A stretch of 64,000 bases of DNA, from NCBI RefSeq assembly GCF_900188105.1, contig NZ_FZNP01000017.1, positions 62,001 to 126,000 of the forward strand, read 5' to 3'. Positions 25,446 to 35,463 of this stretch are shown in pieces. The notes under the pieces were generated by a model. That model was not told where the DNA came from and searched no databases. It worked only from the letters and a program-made list of their open reading frames with translations. Every line of letters begins with the position of its first letter. Position 1 is the stretch's first letter. This DNA comes from Actinomadura mexicana (lineage in GTDB: Bacteria > Actinomycetota > Actinomycetes > Streptosporangiales > Streptosporangiaceae). The translations under genes were made by a program, and so were the position numbers.

Positions 25446-26740
25446 AGGATCACCGTCCCCTCGTCCTCGTGCCACGCGGCCAGCGGGCGCAGGCCGCGCG
25501 GGCGCCACTCCCCGGCCAGGGTGACCGGCCCGCCGCCCGACAGCGCGAGCAACCGCCACGGATCGCCCGTCCGCAGTGGCAGCGCGTCTCCGGCGCCGTC
25601 GAGGACGTGCAGGTCTCCTCCTTCGGTGCGCGCGAGCCGGACCTCCTCCAGCGTCGCGGGCCAGCGGTCCAGCCACGGGTCGAGCGCGAGGGCCGCCGCG
25701 TGCTCGTCCAGGAAGCCCCGGACGGACGTCCCCGCGGGCGTGCCCCGCATGGGCGCGCCGTAACGCTCGGCGACCAGCGCCCGCAGCGGCTGCGCGCCCG
25801 GGTAGAAGGCCAGCTCCGCATCGACCTGCGTACCCACGACGAGCGAGCCGTCCAGCGTCGTGCCCGGCGCGGCGAAGGACAACACGAGTGCGGGGCGCCC
25901 CGTCCGGCTCCCGCGGAGCCACACCCTCCGCGTGGTGACCAGGTCTTGCGCGGTGTCGCGCGACCCGGTCACCGACCACAGGTCCCGGACGCGCTCCCCG
26001 CCGGACAGCACCTCCTCCTGCGGGACGGTGAACCCGACCCGCGAGCGGACGGTCCCGCGCAGCCCTTCGGGCAGCTCCTCCTGCCGCCGGTAGGCCCGGA
26101 CGAGCAGCCGCAGCAACGCGTACTCCTCCAGCAGGAGCCCCGGCCAGCCGGGCCGGCGCGGGATCGCGGCCAGGCCCCTGACCGGCCCCGCGAGCGCCCC
26201 CGCCTGCGCGTCGACGAGCCGCCGGGCCGCGTCGTCCCACAGCCGGTAGGGGGCCTTCTCCGCCTGCGCGAGCCCGTGCGCGACCTGGTCGCGGAGCCAC
26301 TGGTCCAGCTCGGCGAGCCCGTCGTCCACCCGCCTGGCCCGCCGCTCCGCCGTCTTCGGGTCGCGGACCTTGGCCGCCGGCGCGGCCCGCCGCCCGGCCG
26401 CCCGGCCGGCCCGCTCCCGGCGGTCCTCGACCCACTCGGCGACCCACCCGGGACGAGCCCCGCCCTCGACGAGGCCGTCCGACCATACGAACAACAGGGC
26501 CAGGGCGTGCTTGCACGGGAACTTGCGGCTCGGGCACGTGCACCGGAACGCGGGGCCGGTCAGGTCGGCGCACGTCCGGTAGGAGGACTTGCCGCTGCCC
26601 CGGCACTCGCCCCAGACGGCCTCGTCGTCGCATCCCGTCCCCGCCCACCTGGCGGGCTTGGCGACGCCGCCCGCCGCCTTGGCGGACGACGCGTCGGGCG
26701 CGAGCCCGAGCACCTGCTCACGAGACCACCGATCCCTCAC
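25442..26740 (-). CDS. SWIM zinc-finger protein (YehQ-like), first gene of the MoxR operon
   Basis: 432 residues from GTG 26740. The SWIM motif CxCx(n)CxH appears as CTCPSRKFPCKH at about residues 69-80, preceded by YRTCADLTGPAFR, and it binds one zinc. The remainder is helical, then beta-rich (RSRVGFTVPQEEVL, TLAGEWRPRGLRPL). SWIM domains contact nucleic acid or protein. Its stop overlaps the DUF5691 GTG by four bases. In E. coli a SWIM protein (YehQ) also accompanies the MoxR/VWA genes. Confidence 0.92.
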   Translation of the reverse strand: MRDRWSREQVLGLAPDASSAKAAGGVAKPARWAGTGCDDEAVWGECRGSGKSSYRTCADLTGPAFRCTCPSRKFPCKHALALLFVWSDGLVEGGARPGWVAEWVEDRRERAGRAAGRRAAPAAKVRDPKTAERRARRVDDGLAELDQWLRDQVAHGLAQAEKAPYRLWDDAARRLVDAQAGALAGPVRGLAAIPRRPGWPGLLLEEYALLRLLVRAYRRQEELPEGLRGTVRSRVGFTVPQEEVLSGGERVRDLWSVTGSRDTAQDLVTTRRVWLRGSRTGRPALVLSFAAPGTTLDGSLVVGTQVDAELAFYPGAQPLRALVAERYGAPMRGTPAGTSVRGFLDEHAAALALDPWLDRWPATLEEVRLARTEGGDLHVLDGAGDALPLRTGDPWRLLALSGGGPVTLAGEWRPRGLRPLAAWHEDEGTVIL

Positions 26741-26796
26741 ACCCCCGAAACTATCGGCGCCCTCGGACAATCGGCGCCATGCGGCCCCGTCCGGCG

Positions 26797-27549
26797 TCAG
26801 CCCACCCCGCCGAAGCCCGGCGGCGTGGGCAGATCGGGCAGCGAAACGTCCGGAATGAGGAGCGCGCCGCCCGCCAGCAGGGCCACCAGGGCGGTGGCCG
26901 CGAACAGGCCCACCCAGACGAGCCCGGGGACGCCGGTGAGGTGGTGGAGCTGGTCGGCGTCGGAGCTCGGCGCCATGTGCCGGGCCCGCATCCGCTGCAG
27001 CTCGATCACCGGGCGGGTGCCGGCCGTCAGCAGGAACCAGGCGGCCAGGTAGGCGAACCCGGCCTGCACCGTGGCGCTGCCCAGCCACGAGACCGCGAAG
27101 ACCACCGCGCCCGTGACGATCACCGTCAGCGCGCCGTAGGCGTTGCGGATCATGATGAGCATCCCGGCGAGCAGGGCCAGCGAGAACCACAGCATCAGCG
27201 TGATGCGGCCGTCCGCGAGCAGCAGCGCGAACAGCAGCCCGAGCAGCGGCGGCGTCACGTACCCCGCCATCGCCGTGAAGATCATTCCGATGCCGTGCGG
27301 CTTGCCGCGCGACACGGTCACGCCCGAGGTGTCGGAGTGCAGCTTGATGCCGTCCAGCTTGCGGCCGAAGATCAGCGCGACCAGCGCGTGCCCGCCCTCG
27401 TGGGCGATCGTCACGGTGTTGCGCGCCACCCGCCAGGTCGGGCCGTGGGCCACGCAGGCGAGCGCCACGAGACCGACGAGGGCCACCAGCCACCACGGCG
27501 GATCCGGCTGCGTTCCCGTCACCCGGTGCCACAGGTCGGCGATGCTCAC
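26797..27549 (-). CDS. M50 family site-2-type membrane metalloprotease
   Basis: About 250 residues with six or so hydrophobic segments. The zinc site HEGGH (HExxH) lies in TIAHEGGHALVALIFGR near residue 50. An Asn/Asp-type second site is expected in the third membrane region (MIRNAYGALTVI). Such proteases cleave transmembrane anti-sigma factors or membrane proteins. Start uncertain: GTG at 27549, 27558 and 27564 are all in frame, and a longer form would begin at 27690. It lies 57 bp upstream of the SWIM operon on the same strand and may be read with it. Confidence 0.85.
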   Translation of the reverse strand: MSIADLWHRVTGTQPDPPWWLVALVGLVALACVAHGPTWRVARNTVTIAHEGGHALVALIFGRKLDGIKLHSDTSGVTVSRGKPHGIGMIFTAMAGYVTPPLLGLLFALLLADGRITLMLWFSLALLAGMLIMIRNAYGALTVIVTGAVVFAVSWLGSATVQAGFAYLAAWFLLTAGTRPVIELQRMRARHMAPSSDADQLHHLTGVPGLVWVGLFAATALVALLAGGALLIPDVSLPDLPTPPGFGGVG

Positions 27550-27831
27550 ATTTTCCACGTCCACCTCGGAGTCGTCGTCGCGATGCCCAACATTAGGACG
27601 TCCCGGATAACGTTCGCGTTCGGTTCTCCTGCCGACGGACCGGGCATGTCGCCTCCTGGCCTCCATGTGATCGATGTCATGGCGAATCACCCGTAACCCG
27701 CCGGACGGGCATGGCGCTACCAGGCCGATCTGCGCAAACCTGTTCCGGAGCGCCCCCTATTGCCGTTATGGTGCCTTCGCGCCCCGGGTCAGCGGCTCCC
27801 GCTCCCGGCGCGCCGAGAGGGTGAGCGGGGA
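27550..27831. other. Intergenic promoter region between M50 protease and the fnIII/MoxR operon
   Basis: 282 bp with no convincing gene. It must hold divergent promoters for the protease and the operon beginning at 27832. I see no clean dyad or strong -35/-10 pair. Confidence 0.5.
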
Positions 27832-29990
27832 TTGAACGGGGACCGATCCTCCGCGCGGACCACCGGCCCGCGCGGTCTTTTCCGATTCTTCCGGCGTGAC
27901 AGGCTGACGGGCCAGATCGCCGCCGGGCTGGTCGGCGTGCTCGCCGTGGGCGCGCTCGTCTACGGCGTGGGCACCGCCAGCGCCCGGTACAGGCTCTCCG
28001 ACGTGGGGGCCTGGCTGAGCGCGAGCGGGAAGGGCCTGGTCGTGCACGCCAACGGGCTCGCCGGCAAGGTCGACGGCAAGGCCCCGGTGGTGCCGCAGAT
28101 GCGCGGCCACCGCATCACGGTCGTGCAGGACGGCACGACGGTGCTGCTGGTCGACGAGAACACCGGCGTCGTCAGCCGGATCGACCCCTCCCAGCTCAAG
28201 ATCACCAAGAGCCGGCAGGCCGGCGGGCCGGGCATGCAGGTGCTCTCCGGCGCCGGCGCCGCCTACACGGTCGACCTCGTCAAGGGCGCCGTCCAGCAGA
28301 TCGACCCGGTGTCCCTGGCTCCGCTCGGGAGCCCCGCGACCCTCACCGCGCCGCTCGGGCAGGCGGGCATCGACGCCGACGGCGCGCTGTGGGTGCCCGT
28401 CCCGCAGACGGGCCACGTGGTCCCCTTCAAGGCCGGCCGCCAGGGCGAGCCCGTGGCGGCCGGGAAGGCCGGCGACCGCCTCGCGCTGACGATGGCCGCC
28501 GGGCGGCCCGTGATCACCGACAGCACGTCCGCGACGGCGCTGGTCGTCCGGCCCGAGGGCACGCAGCGGATCAACCTGCCCGCGCCCGTCGCGCGGGCCG
28601 CGAACGGCGTCAAGGTCCCGGCGGTCGCCGACGGGCAGATCGTCCCGATGCTCGGCGCGGGCGGCTCCCTCTACCTGCTGGACATCGGCGTCGGACGGGT
28701 CGACTCGGTGGCCCTGCGCGTGCCGGAGCACGCCTTCGAACCCCCGAACGTCCTCGGGCAGCGCGTCTACCTGCCCGACCGGACGTCCGGCCGGCTGCTG
28801 GTCTTCAACACCGAGCGCAACGCCTGGGAGCGGCCCGTCACGGCCACGCGTCCCGGCGGCGCGATCGAGATGCTCGTCCGCGACCACATGCTGTGGGTGA
28901 ACGACCCCGACGGCCCCATCGCCCTCGCCTTCGGTCCGGACGGCGGCGTCAAGCGCGTCAAGAAGTACGAGGACAAGGTCCCCGGCAGCGCGCGGCGCCC
29001 GCTGCCCGTCCAGGCCGGCCCGGGAGGCGGCCAGGGCAACCGCAACGGCGGCGGCGGGGGCACCGGCGGCTCCAACACCGTCACGCCGCCGCCGGGCAGG
29101 CCCGCCAAGCCGCCGGTGAAGAAGGACCCCACCGCGCCCGACCCGCCGACGCCGGCCGCGTCAGGCGACAACGGCTCGATCAAGGTGCGGTTCACGGCGG
29201 CCGCGCAGCCGCAGGGCGTCTACCCGGTGACCCGGTTCGTCCTGCTCGGCCGGGACGGCAGGCCCGTCGCCGGTGCGAGCCCCGCCCAGTTCCCCGGCAG
29301 CGGCCAGGGCGGGACGTTCTCCGTCGGCGGCCTGACCTGCGACACGACCACCCACATCTACAAGGTGGCCGCCGAGTACAAGGGGAAGAACGGCAAGCCC
29401 GCCTACAGCGAGTCCGGCGAGGTCGGCGCCACCGCCTGCACCGCCCCCGGCCCGCCGACCGGCCTCACCGCCACCCCCGTCAACCACGGCGCGGACCTCA
29501 GATGGTCCCCCTCGTCCGGCTTCGACGTCACCTATGACATCACCTGGAACGGCGGATCGGCCTCGACCAAGGCGACCTCACACCAGGTCAGGAACCTTGC
29601 CAACGCGAGGACGCACGAGCTGAACGTGACCGCCCGCAACGGCGCGGGGTCGTCCACGGCGGTGTCCACGTCAGCGGATCTCAACCCGGACGCGCACGCC
29701 CGGCCCTACCCCGGCCACAACAACGACAGCACCAGCACGTATCTGCACACCGGTCCGGGTACGAGCACGCCGCGCAACGGGCAGTTCCCCAAGGGCTTCA
29801 CGGACCAGGTGACGGTGTACTGCCAGCAGAGAGGCGACACGGTCAAGGACGAGAACGACCCCAGCCTGGTCAGCAACGTCTGGGACAAGATCGAGTACGA
29901 CGGCCAGACGCGGTGGGTCAGCGACCTCTACGTGAACACCCCCGGCTCGAACTCGGGGACGTTCTCCTCCTCACTCTGGGAGTGCACCTG

Positions 29991-29991
<1 letters not shown>
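27832..29991 (+). CDS. Membrane-anchored fibronectin type III protein, first gene of the second MoxR operon
   Basis: 719 residues from TTG 27832 (upstream GAGGGTGAGCGGGG). The start is set by alignment with the paralogue at 36682. A short cytoplasmic segment with FFRRDRLTGQ is followed by one membrane helix (IAAGLVGVLAVGALVYGV). Outside are a beta-propeller-like region (repeated VLLVDENTGVVSRIDPSQL-type strands, about 80-400), a Pro/Gly linker, two fnIII modules (about 430-630) and a C-terminal SH3-like domain with paired Cys. One-base overlap with moxR. A surface sensor or adhesin for the complex is inferred. Confidence 0.85.
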
Positions 29992-30986
<995 letters not shown>

Positions 30987-30987
30987 C

Positions 30988-32118
30988 GTGCTGACGCCGC
31001 TCGGGTGGGGGACGGCGGCCGGCTCGGTCCTGCTGTACGCGGCGGGCTGGTGGCTCGGCTACCCCGAGCCCGCCGTGCTGGCCGTCGCGGGCCTCGTCGC
31101 GGTGGGGGCGGCGGCGCTGTGGACGCTGCCGCGCCCGAAGCTGGAGGTCGGCCGGGAGATCGCGCCGGCGAGGGTCGAGCGCGGCGAGCCCGCCGTCGGG
31201 GTCCTGCACGTGACGAACAGGGGGCGCGGCGTCCGCGGGCTCACCGCCGAGGACGCGGCGGGCCCCACCCCGGTCGCGGTCGACATCCCGCGGCTGCGCC
31301 CGGGCGGCGGGCGCACCGTGACCTACCGGCTGCCGACGTCCCGGCGCGGCGAGATCCCGGTGGGGCCGCTGCGGCTGGTGCGCGCCGACCCCCTCCGGCT
31401 GGCGCGCCGGGTGCGGGAGTACGGGACGCCGCGGGTCCTGCTCGTCCGGCCGAGGACGGTGCGGCTGGGGCTGCTGCCGTCCGGCCGCGCCCACCACCTG
31501 GAGGGCCCGACCAGCGACAGGTCCCCGGCCGGGACGGCGACGTTCCACGCGCTGCGCGAGTACGTGATCGGGGACGAGCTGCGCCACATCCACTGGAAGT
31601 CGTCGGCCCGCACCGGGACGCTGATGGTCCGGCAGCTCGTGGACGCCAGCCTGCCGACGACGACGGTCGTGCTGGAGGCGCGCCCCGGCTCGTGGCCGGA
31701 GCCCGACGACTTCGAGCTGGCCGTGGACGCGGCGGCGTCGGTCGCGGCCGGGGCGGCGTCGGCGAGCTTCCCCGTCCGGATCCTCACCGGCGAGGGCCAG
31801 GTGGCCGACACGCGGGGCGGGCCGGACGACGTGGAGGTGCTCCTCGACCGGCTCACCTCCGTCCAGACGCTGGAGGGGACGCGCTCGGCCGTGGACGCGA
31901 TGCGCCGCGTGCGCGCGGGCGGGTCCCTCGTCGTCATCACCCCGGACGCCGCCGAGCTCGGGCGCGTCGCGGCCGTCCGCAGCCGGTTCGACCGCATCGT
32001 CGTGCTGCGGGTCCGCCCGAACGGGCCCGCGGCGGCGCCGCCCGGCGTCCAGCTCGTCGACTTCGCCGACCTGGAGGAGCTGGCGGAGGCGTGGCGGCGG
32101 CTGGGGAGCGCCCGGTGA
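30988..32118 (+). CDS. DUF58 membrane protein
   Basis: 376 residues from GTG 30988. Two N-terminal membrane helices (SVLLYAAGWWLGYP, AVLAVAGLVAVGAAALWTL) are followed by a beta domain (RGEIPVGPLRLVRADPL) and the DUF58 signature GDELRHIHWKSSARTGTLMVRQ near residue 200. The last third resembles a degenerate VWA fold. DUF58 proteins partner MoxR ATPases. The end overlaps the GTG of the next gene by four bases. Confidence 0.93.
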   Translation: MLTPLGWGTAAGSVLLYAAGWWLGYPEPAVLAVAGLVAVGAAALWTLPRPKLEVGREIAPARVERGEPAVGVLHVTNRGRGVRGLTAEDAAGPTPVAVDIPRLRPGGGRTVTYRLPTSRRGEIPVGPLRLVRADPLRLARRVREYGTPRVLLVRPRTVRLGLLPSGRAHHLEGPTSDRSPAGTATFHALREYVIGDELRHIHWKSSARTGTLMVRQLVDASLPTTTVVLEARPGSWPEPDDFELAVDAAASVAAGAASASFPVRILTGEGQVADTRGGPDDVEVLLDRLTSVQTLEGTRSAVDAMRRVRAGGSLVVITPDAAELGRVAAVRSRFDRIVVLRVRPNGPAAAPPGVQLVDFADLEELAEAWRRLGSAR

Positions 32119-34304
32119 CCCGGTACGCCTCGATCGCCGTGACGGCCTGCCTGGTCGCCGTCGCCGGGCTGGCGTTCCAGCGGGTCTTCGGGCTCGGGCC
32201 GGTCGTCCCCGTCGCGGCCGTCGCGGCGGTGGTGCCGACGCTGCTGTGCGGGCTGCTGTCGGGTCCGCGCAAGGACAAGGGCCCGTGGCCGCTGTGGATC
32301 TCGCTGGTGCTGACCGTCGTCGCCTGGGCGGGGACGGTCTCGGTCACCGTCCTGCGCCCCGCCCTCGGGGACGGGACGCTTCCGCAGACGCTGCGCGAGG
32401 GCGTGCTCGGCGCGTGGAAGTCGATCCTGACCACGCTGCTGCCCGCCCCCGCGAAGCCGGAGTACCTCGTCCTGGTCCACGTGGTGGTGTGGCTGGCGGC
32501 GTTCGCGGCGGCGGAGCTGGCACTGCGCACCTCGCTGCGCGCCCTGCCGTGCGTGCCGGCGCTCGGCGTGTGGGCGGTCGCGCTGCTGCTCGGAGTGGAC
32601 GGCCCCGGCTCCAACCTGCCGCTCGCCGCCGCGACCGTCGTGCTCACCGCCGTGCTGGTTCTCGTCCGCGCGGACGGGCCGGGCCGGGGCGTCGCGTGGC
32701 GGCCCCTCCTGATCGGCGTCCCCGCCGCGGCCGTCCTCGGGGCGCTGGCGTTCGCCGCCGGCCTCGTCGTCCCCGTCAGCGCGGACCCCTACGACCCGCG
32801 CGAGCAGGTGCAGGCGCCGCCGCCGCAGCAGCGCGACGGCGTCAGCCCGCTGGACCGCGTCGGCGGCTGGCTGCTCAGCCCCGACCAGGTGATGTTCACG
32901 GTCCGGTCGGAGCGGAACGAGATCGAGCGGCTCGCCGTCCTGGACCGGTTCGACGGTGTCACCTGGTCGTCCACGGCCCGGTTCGTCCCGACCGGAAGCC
33001 GCGTGCCGCAGGGGCCCGACCCCGACCGCGAGCACGAGGTCGCGCAGCACATCACCATCCGCGACCTGCCGGGCGTGTGGGTGCCCGCCGCCGACCGGCC
33101 GCGGGAGGTCACCGGGCTCCCCGTCGTCGTCGACCCCGGCAGCGGCGCGCTGGCCGCCGCGCAGCCGCTGCGCCCCGGCCAGAGCTACCGCGTCGGCTCC
33201 GTCGTCCCCGAGTGGACGGCCGACGACCTCGCGGGGGCGGCGGTCGCCGGCGACGCCGAGGCCCGGGCGGCGCGGGAGCTGCCGTGGGGGCCCGGCGCGA
33301 AGGAGCCGCCCGTCCAGATCGCCGAGTTCCGCAGGTTCGCCCAGGCCGCGACGCAGGGCGCCGTGTCGCCCATCCAGAAGGCCGCGATGCTCGCCGAGTA
33401 CCTCAAGCGCTACGCCCGGTACGACGTCACCGCCCCGCCGGGGCACGGCTACCGGCAGCTCGACTACTTCCTCGGCGAGGGCAGGCGCGGCACGCCCGAG
33501 CACTTCGCGACCGCCTACGCCCTGCTCGCCCGGACGATCGGCCTGCCGTCCCGCGTCATCGTGGGCTTCGACGGCGGCGACCGCGCGGGCGACACCGTCC
33601 AGGTCCGGTCCGGGGACGTGATGGTGTGGCCGGAGATCAAGTTCGACCGGCTCGGCTGGATCCGGTTCAACCCGCTCCCCGAAAGCGCGCGCCGGTCCAA
33701 GAAGAACGACTCCGTCGCGGCGGGGGAGACCGAGCAGAAGCTGGAGCAGGCCCAGAAGAACGCGGCCTCGCAGCAGCGCGGCCAGGGGCCGGGCGACACG
33801 ACGCAGAAGGGCCCGCAGAAGCCGGCCGCCGCCGGCGGCGACCGGCCCACGCCGTGGTGGGTGCTCGCCTCGATCGCGGGAGGCGCGCTCGTCATCGCCT
33901 ACCTGGGCGCCGTCCTCCTCGCCCCCGCCCTGCGAAGACGGCGCCGGAGGGCGGGACCGCCCGCCGCCCGCATCACCGGAGCATGGCACCAGGCGCTCGA
34001 CCACCTCGCCGACGTCGGCCTGTCCACGGCCCGGACGCTGACCGCGCACGAGGTCGCCCGTTTCGGCGCGTCGGCCGTCGGCGAGGACGCCCACGGCCAA
34101 CTCGGGCCGCTCGCCGACCTCGTCAACCGGAGCCGCTTCGCGGCGTCCCACCCGGACCCCGGAGCCGCCGACCGGGCGTGGCGGCACACCGACGAGCTCG
34201 GCCGCCTCGTCACCGCCAGGGCCGGGCGGCTGCGCCGGCTCCGGCGCCGCCTGCACCCGCGGTCGCTGCGGGACCGCCGGGCCGTCAGGACGCGGGGACG
34301 CTGA
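32115..34304 (+). CDS. TgpA-like membrane protein with a catalytically impaired transglutaminase domain
   Basis: 729 residues from GTG 32115. Five or six N-terminal membrane helices (to about residue 225), an extracytoplasmic domain, then the transglutaminase core at about 430-520 and a C-terminal TM (about 580) with a DUF4129-like cytoplasmic tail. In active domains the core reads GxCExFA with a later HAWVE; here it reads RGTPEHFATAYALLARTIGLPSR and DVMVWPEIKFDRLGW. Both the Cys (now Pro, near 33495) and the His are absent. The fold is kept, so substrate or wall binding without cleavage is likely. Overlaps the convergent gene's stop by 20 bp. Confidence 0.9.
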   Translation: MTRYASIAVTACLVAVAGLAFQRVFGLGPVVPVAAVAAVVPTLLCGLLSGPRKDKGPWPLWISLVLTVVAWAGTVSVTVLRPALGDGTLPQTLREGVLGAWKSILTTLLPAPAKPEYLVLVHVVVWLAAFAAAELALRTSLRALPCVPALGVWAVALLLGVDGPGSNLPLAAATVVLTAVLVLVRADGPGRGVAWRPLLIGVPAAAVLGALAFAAGLVVPVSADPYDPREQVQAPPPQQRDGVSPLDRVGGWLLSPDQVMFTVRSERNEIERLAVLDRFDGVTWSSTARFVPTGSRVPQGPDPDREHEVAQHITIRDLPGVWVPAADRPREVTGLPVVVDPGSGALAAAQPLRPGQSYRVGSVVPEWTADDLAGAAVAGDAEARAARELPWGPGAKEPPVQIAEFRRFAQAATQGAVSPIQKAAMLAEYLKRYARYDVTAPPGHGYRQLDYFLGEGRRGTPEHFATAYALLARTIGLPSRVIVGFDGGDRAGDTVQVRSGDVMVWPEIKFDRLGWIRFNPLPESARRSKKNDSVAAGETEQKLEQAQKNAASQQRGQGPGDTTQKGPQKPAAAGGDRPTPWWVLASIAGGALVIAYLGAVLLAPALRRRRRRAGPPAARITGAWHQALDHLADVGLSTARTLTAHEVARFGASAVGEDAHGQLGPLADLVNRSRFAASHPDPGAADRAWRHTDELGRLVTARAGRLRRLRRRLHPRSLRDRRAVRTRGR

Positions 34305-34923
34305 CCGCGATCTCGCCGCCGAGCACCGCGCCCGTCTCCAGCTCCAGATCGTCCCCGCTCCAGAACCGGCCCGGGTCGAACCAGTTCGGGCGGCGCCCCT
34401 TCGGCAGCAGCCCCATCGACTGGTACGTCACCGCGACGATCTCGGCGCAGAACGCCGTCTCCAGGTTCGCGTCCCGCTCGGCCGGCCGCCGGATCGGCAC
34501 CCGCCCGCGCAGCCACCGTGTCGCCAGCTTCGACGTCGAGGGGAACGGCGTGCCGTCCAGCCGCGCCACCGCGCGCAGTGCCGCGTCCTCCATCGCCCCG
34601 GTCGGCGGCGGTTCGAGCTGCCGCAGCCACGCCCGCTGCCCGTAGCGGTTCCCCCACGCCAGGACCGCGTCCCGCAGGTCGTGCAGCTGCGCGCCGCGGT
34701 GGTGCCCGCCGGTCCACATGTCCCGCAGGGAGCGGCCGAGCTCGGCGTGCCACATCAGCGGCGGCAGATCGTCGATCACCACCGCCATGCCGACGTGGTT
34801 GACGGGGCTGTTGGTCGTCATCTGGATGGCGCGGTCGGCGACCGTCCGGCCGCGGAACAGCCACACGTCCCCGGTTCGGGTCAGCTCGACGGCCTCGTCA
34901 AGGGAGATACTTGTGCCCGGCAT
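34285..34923 (-). CDS. Permuted NlpC/P60-like papain-fold protein (YiiX/YaeF type)
   Basis: 212 residues. Early GDVWLFRGRTVADRAIQ and SPVNHVGMAVVID supply the His; late LETAFCAEIVAVTYQSMGL supplies the Cys. That His-before-Cys order marks the circularly permuted NlpC/P60 group, thought to act on lipids or peptides. No signal peptide is seen. Its 3' end overlaps the pseudo-transglutaminase gene by 20 bases on the opposite strand, with no room for a terminator between. Catalytic function is inferred from motifs. Confidence 0.72.
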   Translation of the reverse strand: MPGTSISLDEAVELTRTGDVWLFRGRTVADRAIQMTTNSPVNHVGMAVVIDDLPPLMWHAELGRSLRDMWTGGHHRGAQLHDLRDAVLAWGNRYGQRAWLRQLEPPPTGAMEDAALRAVARLDGTPFPSTSKLATRWLRGRVPIRRPAERDANLETAFCAEIVAVTYQSMGLLPKGRRPNWFDPGRFWSGDDLELETGAVLGGEIAVSVPAS

Positions 34924-35149
34924 AGCTCGCTAACAGTATCGTCGGCAAGGCTCCGGCCGTCAGGCTAAGAGTGAAGCCGATTCTCCCGCTTAGCGGGAAC
35001 AGCCGATTCGCCGTCGGGCGAACCAGTGTATTCCGGCCCAGACCGGGCGATTCTGCTGCTCGATGAGTTGGCGGAGGGCGGTCAGCGGTGCCCCGCCACG
35101 GACCCGGCGAACTCCCGCCGCGAACTTGGTCACAAAACCAAGTGTTCGC
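34924..35149. other. Hairpin-rich intergenic DNA, probable left part of IS200/IS605 debris
   Basis: Contains two small perfect hairpins (34984-34998, 6-bp stem, TTA loop; 35007-35022, 6-bp stem) and a larger 12-bp imperfect hairpin at 35119-35150 with a 2-base bulge. No coding sequence is convincing. Subterminal hairpins are typical of IS200/IS605 ends, which fits the tnpB remnant immediately downstream, but an element boundary cannot be fixed. Confidence 0.4.
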
Positions 35150-35460
35150 GAAAGCAGTGCCTGTCAGTGCGGATGCCTTCACACTCAGCCATACACCGAC
35201 GATAGGTTGTGGTCGTGCAGCTGCGTTACAAGGGCGTGGGACTGCACCTGCGGAGCGACCCATGACCGGGATCTCAACGCCGCCCTCAACATCCTGGCCG
35301 CCGGGCAGGCGGACAGGCTAAACGACCGTGGAGGGCAGGTAAGACCGAGCCTCGTCCCGGCGCCGCGCAGTGAAGCGGTAACCCACCCGGACGCCGCGCG
35401 GTCCACGCGCAGCGTGGAGGGAATCTGCGTCCTTCAGGGCGGAGAGGATGTCAAGGTAGC
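35150..35460 (+). pseudogene. tnpB: tnpB (IS605/IS1341-type) 3' remnant
   Basis: The translated segment WDCTCGATHDRDLNAALNIL at about 35237-35296 is the last zinc-ribbon CxC and the RuvC-III HDRD(L/I/V)NAA motif of TnpB, followed by the usual NDRGGQVRP tail and EGICVLQGGEDVKV. Everything upstream (RuvC-I, RuvC-II, N-terminus) is missing and the preceding cysteines are scrambled, so no nuclease is encoded. No tnpA is present. The base composition is slightly lower in GC than its neighbours. A relic of an IS200/IS605-family insertion. Confidence 0.8.
35300..35457 (+). ncRNA. Remnant of a TnpB guide RNA (omega/reRNA) scaffold and right end
   Basis: Downstream of the tnpB motif lies a perfect 7-bp hairpin (35402-35418, loop GCA) and a second 8-bp hairpin with one mismatch and a G-U pair (35425-35444, loop TTCA), ending GAGGATGTCAA. 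This GTCCTTCAGGGCGGAGAGGATGTCAA layout is the usual right end of actinobacterial IS605-like elements, where the reRNA scaffold ends and the guide begins. Sequence after about 35456 would be the guide. Whether it is still transcribed is unknown. Confidence 0.5.
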
Positions 35461-35463
35461 CGT

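Noticed and set aside
31005..32114. N-terminal extension of the transglutaminase-fold protein through the DUF58 gene
   Set aside because: The extension is Arg/Gly-rich shadow sequence. DUF58 occupies this DNA in another frame, and the TM-containing protein starts at GTG 32115.
34898..35263. 121-codon minus-strand frame in the IS debris
   Set aside because: No family resemblance and it runs across hairpins and the tnpB remnant.
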